Assembly (NCBI GenBank): GCA_021292105.1 | Contig: CM037864.1 | Span: 5,800,413 to 5,864,412, forward strand | Direction: 5' to 3' | Source of the DNA: Anadara kagoshimensis | Taxonomy: Eukaryota > Mollusca > Bivalvia > Arcoida > Arcidae | DNA: 64,000 nucleotides | Part shown: positions 62,880 through 64,000 of the stretch, piece by piece | Position numbering within the stretch: the first letter of the stretch is position 1 | Layout: each line of letters begins with the position of its first letter | Translations under genes and position numbers: made by a program | The notes under the pieces: model-generated | The model's input: the letters and a program-made list of their open reading frames with translations, nothing else | The model's database searches: none | What the model was told of the DNA's origin: nothing

Positions 62880-64000
62880 AGCTCACCTGACCGAAGGTCA
62901 TGTGAGCTTATGGCATAGCGCAGCGTGTGTATGTGCGTGTGTGCGTGTGTGCGTCGTTAACACCTATTTTCGACTTCTCCTCTGAAACTACTGGACAGTT
63001 TTTAATGAAACTTTGTCAGAAGTATATATGGGCAGGTGCAATTCAGATTTGTTCGTGGCGTTGCCATGGCTACCATAACTAGGTCAAGGTGACCTAGGGG
63101 TGCAAAAATCTTAAAAAATCTTCTTCTCCAAAAGTACTGATTGGAGAAAAAATCTGATGTGATATTTGGCTTCTCTAGGGTCTTAAGCCTATAGTTTGTT
63201 CATTTTGTAAAATTCGGATAAAAAATAGGTTACGCGTTTTTGCGTTTAATTTTGAAAAAATCGTAAAATAGCTTCAAATTGTTATAACTTGACTATTTGA
63301 CCAGATAATGACATGGGGTTTTCAGTTTTGACATCTTCTTGTTAGTATCTTCAAAATGAGGTCAAGGTCAATTGTGAAGGTCGTGACCTAATTTTTTTTA
63401 CCTCTGATTATAATCATTATATAGAAAACTATAAACTTTTTGTATAGGCATGTATATAAGTATGTTGTAGGAATTGATACAACGATCATTTTGATGTATA
63501 GAAAAAGGTCATGGGTTCAAAGGTCAAGGTCACAGATGCGAAACAATATCGAAATGGTTAATTATCTAGAAAACTATAAACATTTTGTATAGGCATGTAT
63601 ATTAGAATGTTGTAAGTATTGATACAACGATCATTTTGATGTATAGAAAAAGGTCATAGGTTCAAAGGTCAAGGTCACAGATGTGAAACAATACTGAAAT
63701 GGTTAATTATCTCGAAAACTATAAACTTTTTGTATAGGCATGTATATTAGAATGTTGTAGGTATTGATACAACGATCATTTTGATGTATAGAAAAAGGTC
63801 ATGGGTTCAAAGGTCAAGGTCACAGATGCGAAACAATACGGAAATGGTTAATTATCTCAAAAACTATAAACATTTTGTATAGGCATGTATATTAGAATGT
63901 TGTAGGTATTGATACAACGATCATTTTGATGTATAGAAAAAGGTCATGGGTTCAAAGGTCAAGGTCACAGATATGAAACAATACTGAAATGGCTAATTAT
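62880..64000 (+). repeat. Bivalve dispersed repeat with internal 145-bp array, runs past edge
   Basis: Starts agctcacctgaccgaaggtc and atgtgagcttatggcatagc, a phrase I know from dispersed repeats in bivalve genomes, then a gtgtgcgtgtgtgcgtc stretch. From about 63400 a unit containing aacgatcattttgatgtata, ggttcaaaggtcaaggtcac and actataaactttttgtatag recurs at exact 145-bp steps (aacgatcatt at 63481, 63626, 63771, 63916). The right end is outside the window. No coding capacity seen. Confidence 0.8.

Larger units (their letters stand above)
58343..64000 (+). other. snrnp70 intron 4, continues past the edge
   Basis: Starts GTAAGT. It contains a 34-bp tandem repeat (58982..59110), a 31-bp tandem array (60667..61154), family C and D copies, a MITE (61829..62007), a diverged tandem stretch (62140..62580) and a bivalve repeat with a 145-bp array (62880 to the edge). 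No further snrnp70 exon was seen. Confidence 0.7.

Overview
This is an AT-rich animal nuclear window, most likely from a bivalve mollusc. The evidence is spliced genes with GT-AG introns of 3 to 14 kb, a pore exon of a Shaker/Kv1 potassium channel, and dense short repeats. Among the repeats is a family opening with AGCTCACCTGACCGAAGGTC (62880 onward), which I know as a common dispersed repeat of bivalve genomes. No bacterial or viral gene, rRNA, credible tRNA or CRISPR array was found. The species call is inference.

Layout. 1..31490 holds no gene I can support; it is made of tandem repeats (59 bp x 18 at 7172..8233; a 114-bp higher-order repeat at 12864..13670; several smaller arrays), tRNA-derived SINE copies, small TA-flanked palindromic MITEs and microsatellites. 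31491..33044 (minus) is the main exon of a Shaker-type Kv1 channel, ending in the PDZ ligand ETDV. 35365..35837 (minus) is an upstream exon that joins it in the correct phase and encodes a long disordered N-terminal extension. Two further minus-strand candidates (43093..43152 and 49080..49202) could be alternative first coding exons. On the plus strand, four exons (34124..34266, 37560..37622, 44667..44721, 58278..58342) encode the N-terminal half of the U1 snRNP 70 kDa protein (SNRNP70) up to the start of its RRM; the rest lies beyond the right edge. 58343..64000 is intron with three more repeat arrays.

The two genes are interleaved on opposite strands. The 5' part of the channel gene lies inside snrnp70 introns, while its main exon lies upstream of the snrnp70 start. 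Each gene carries one apparent single-base loss in a homopolymer: TTT where TTTT is expected in the channel S4, and AAAA where AAAAA is expected in snrnp70 exon 1. Both genes otherwise look intact and the error type is the same, so I favour consensus errors in the assembly over two real pseudogenes.

The points most worth following up are the interleaved antisense arrangement, the N-terminal channel extension with two PPSY (PPxY-type) motifs, the possible alternative first exons, the arginine at the outer pore, and a 1.34-kb TA-flanked pogo-like element whose GGTTAATCGCATA motif recurs near both ends.
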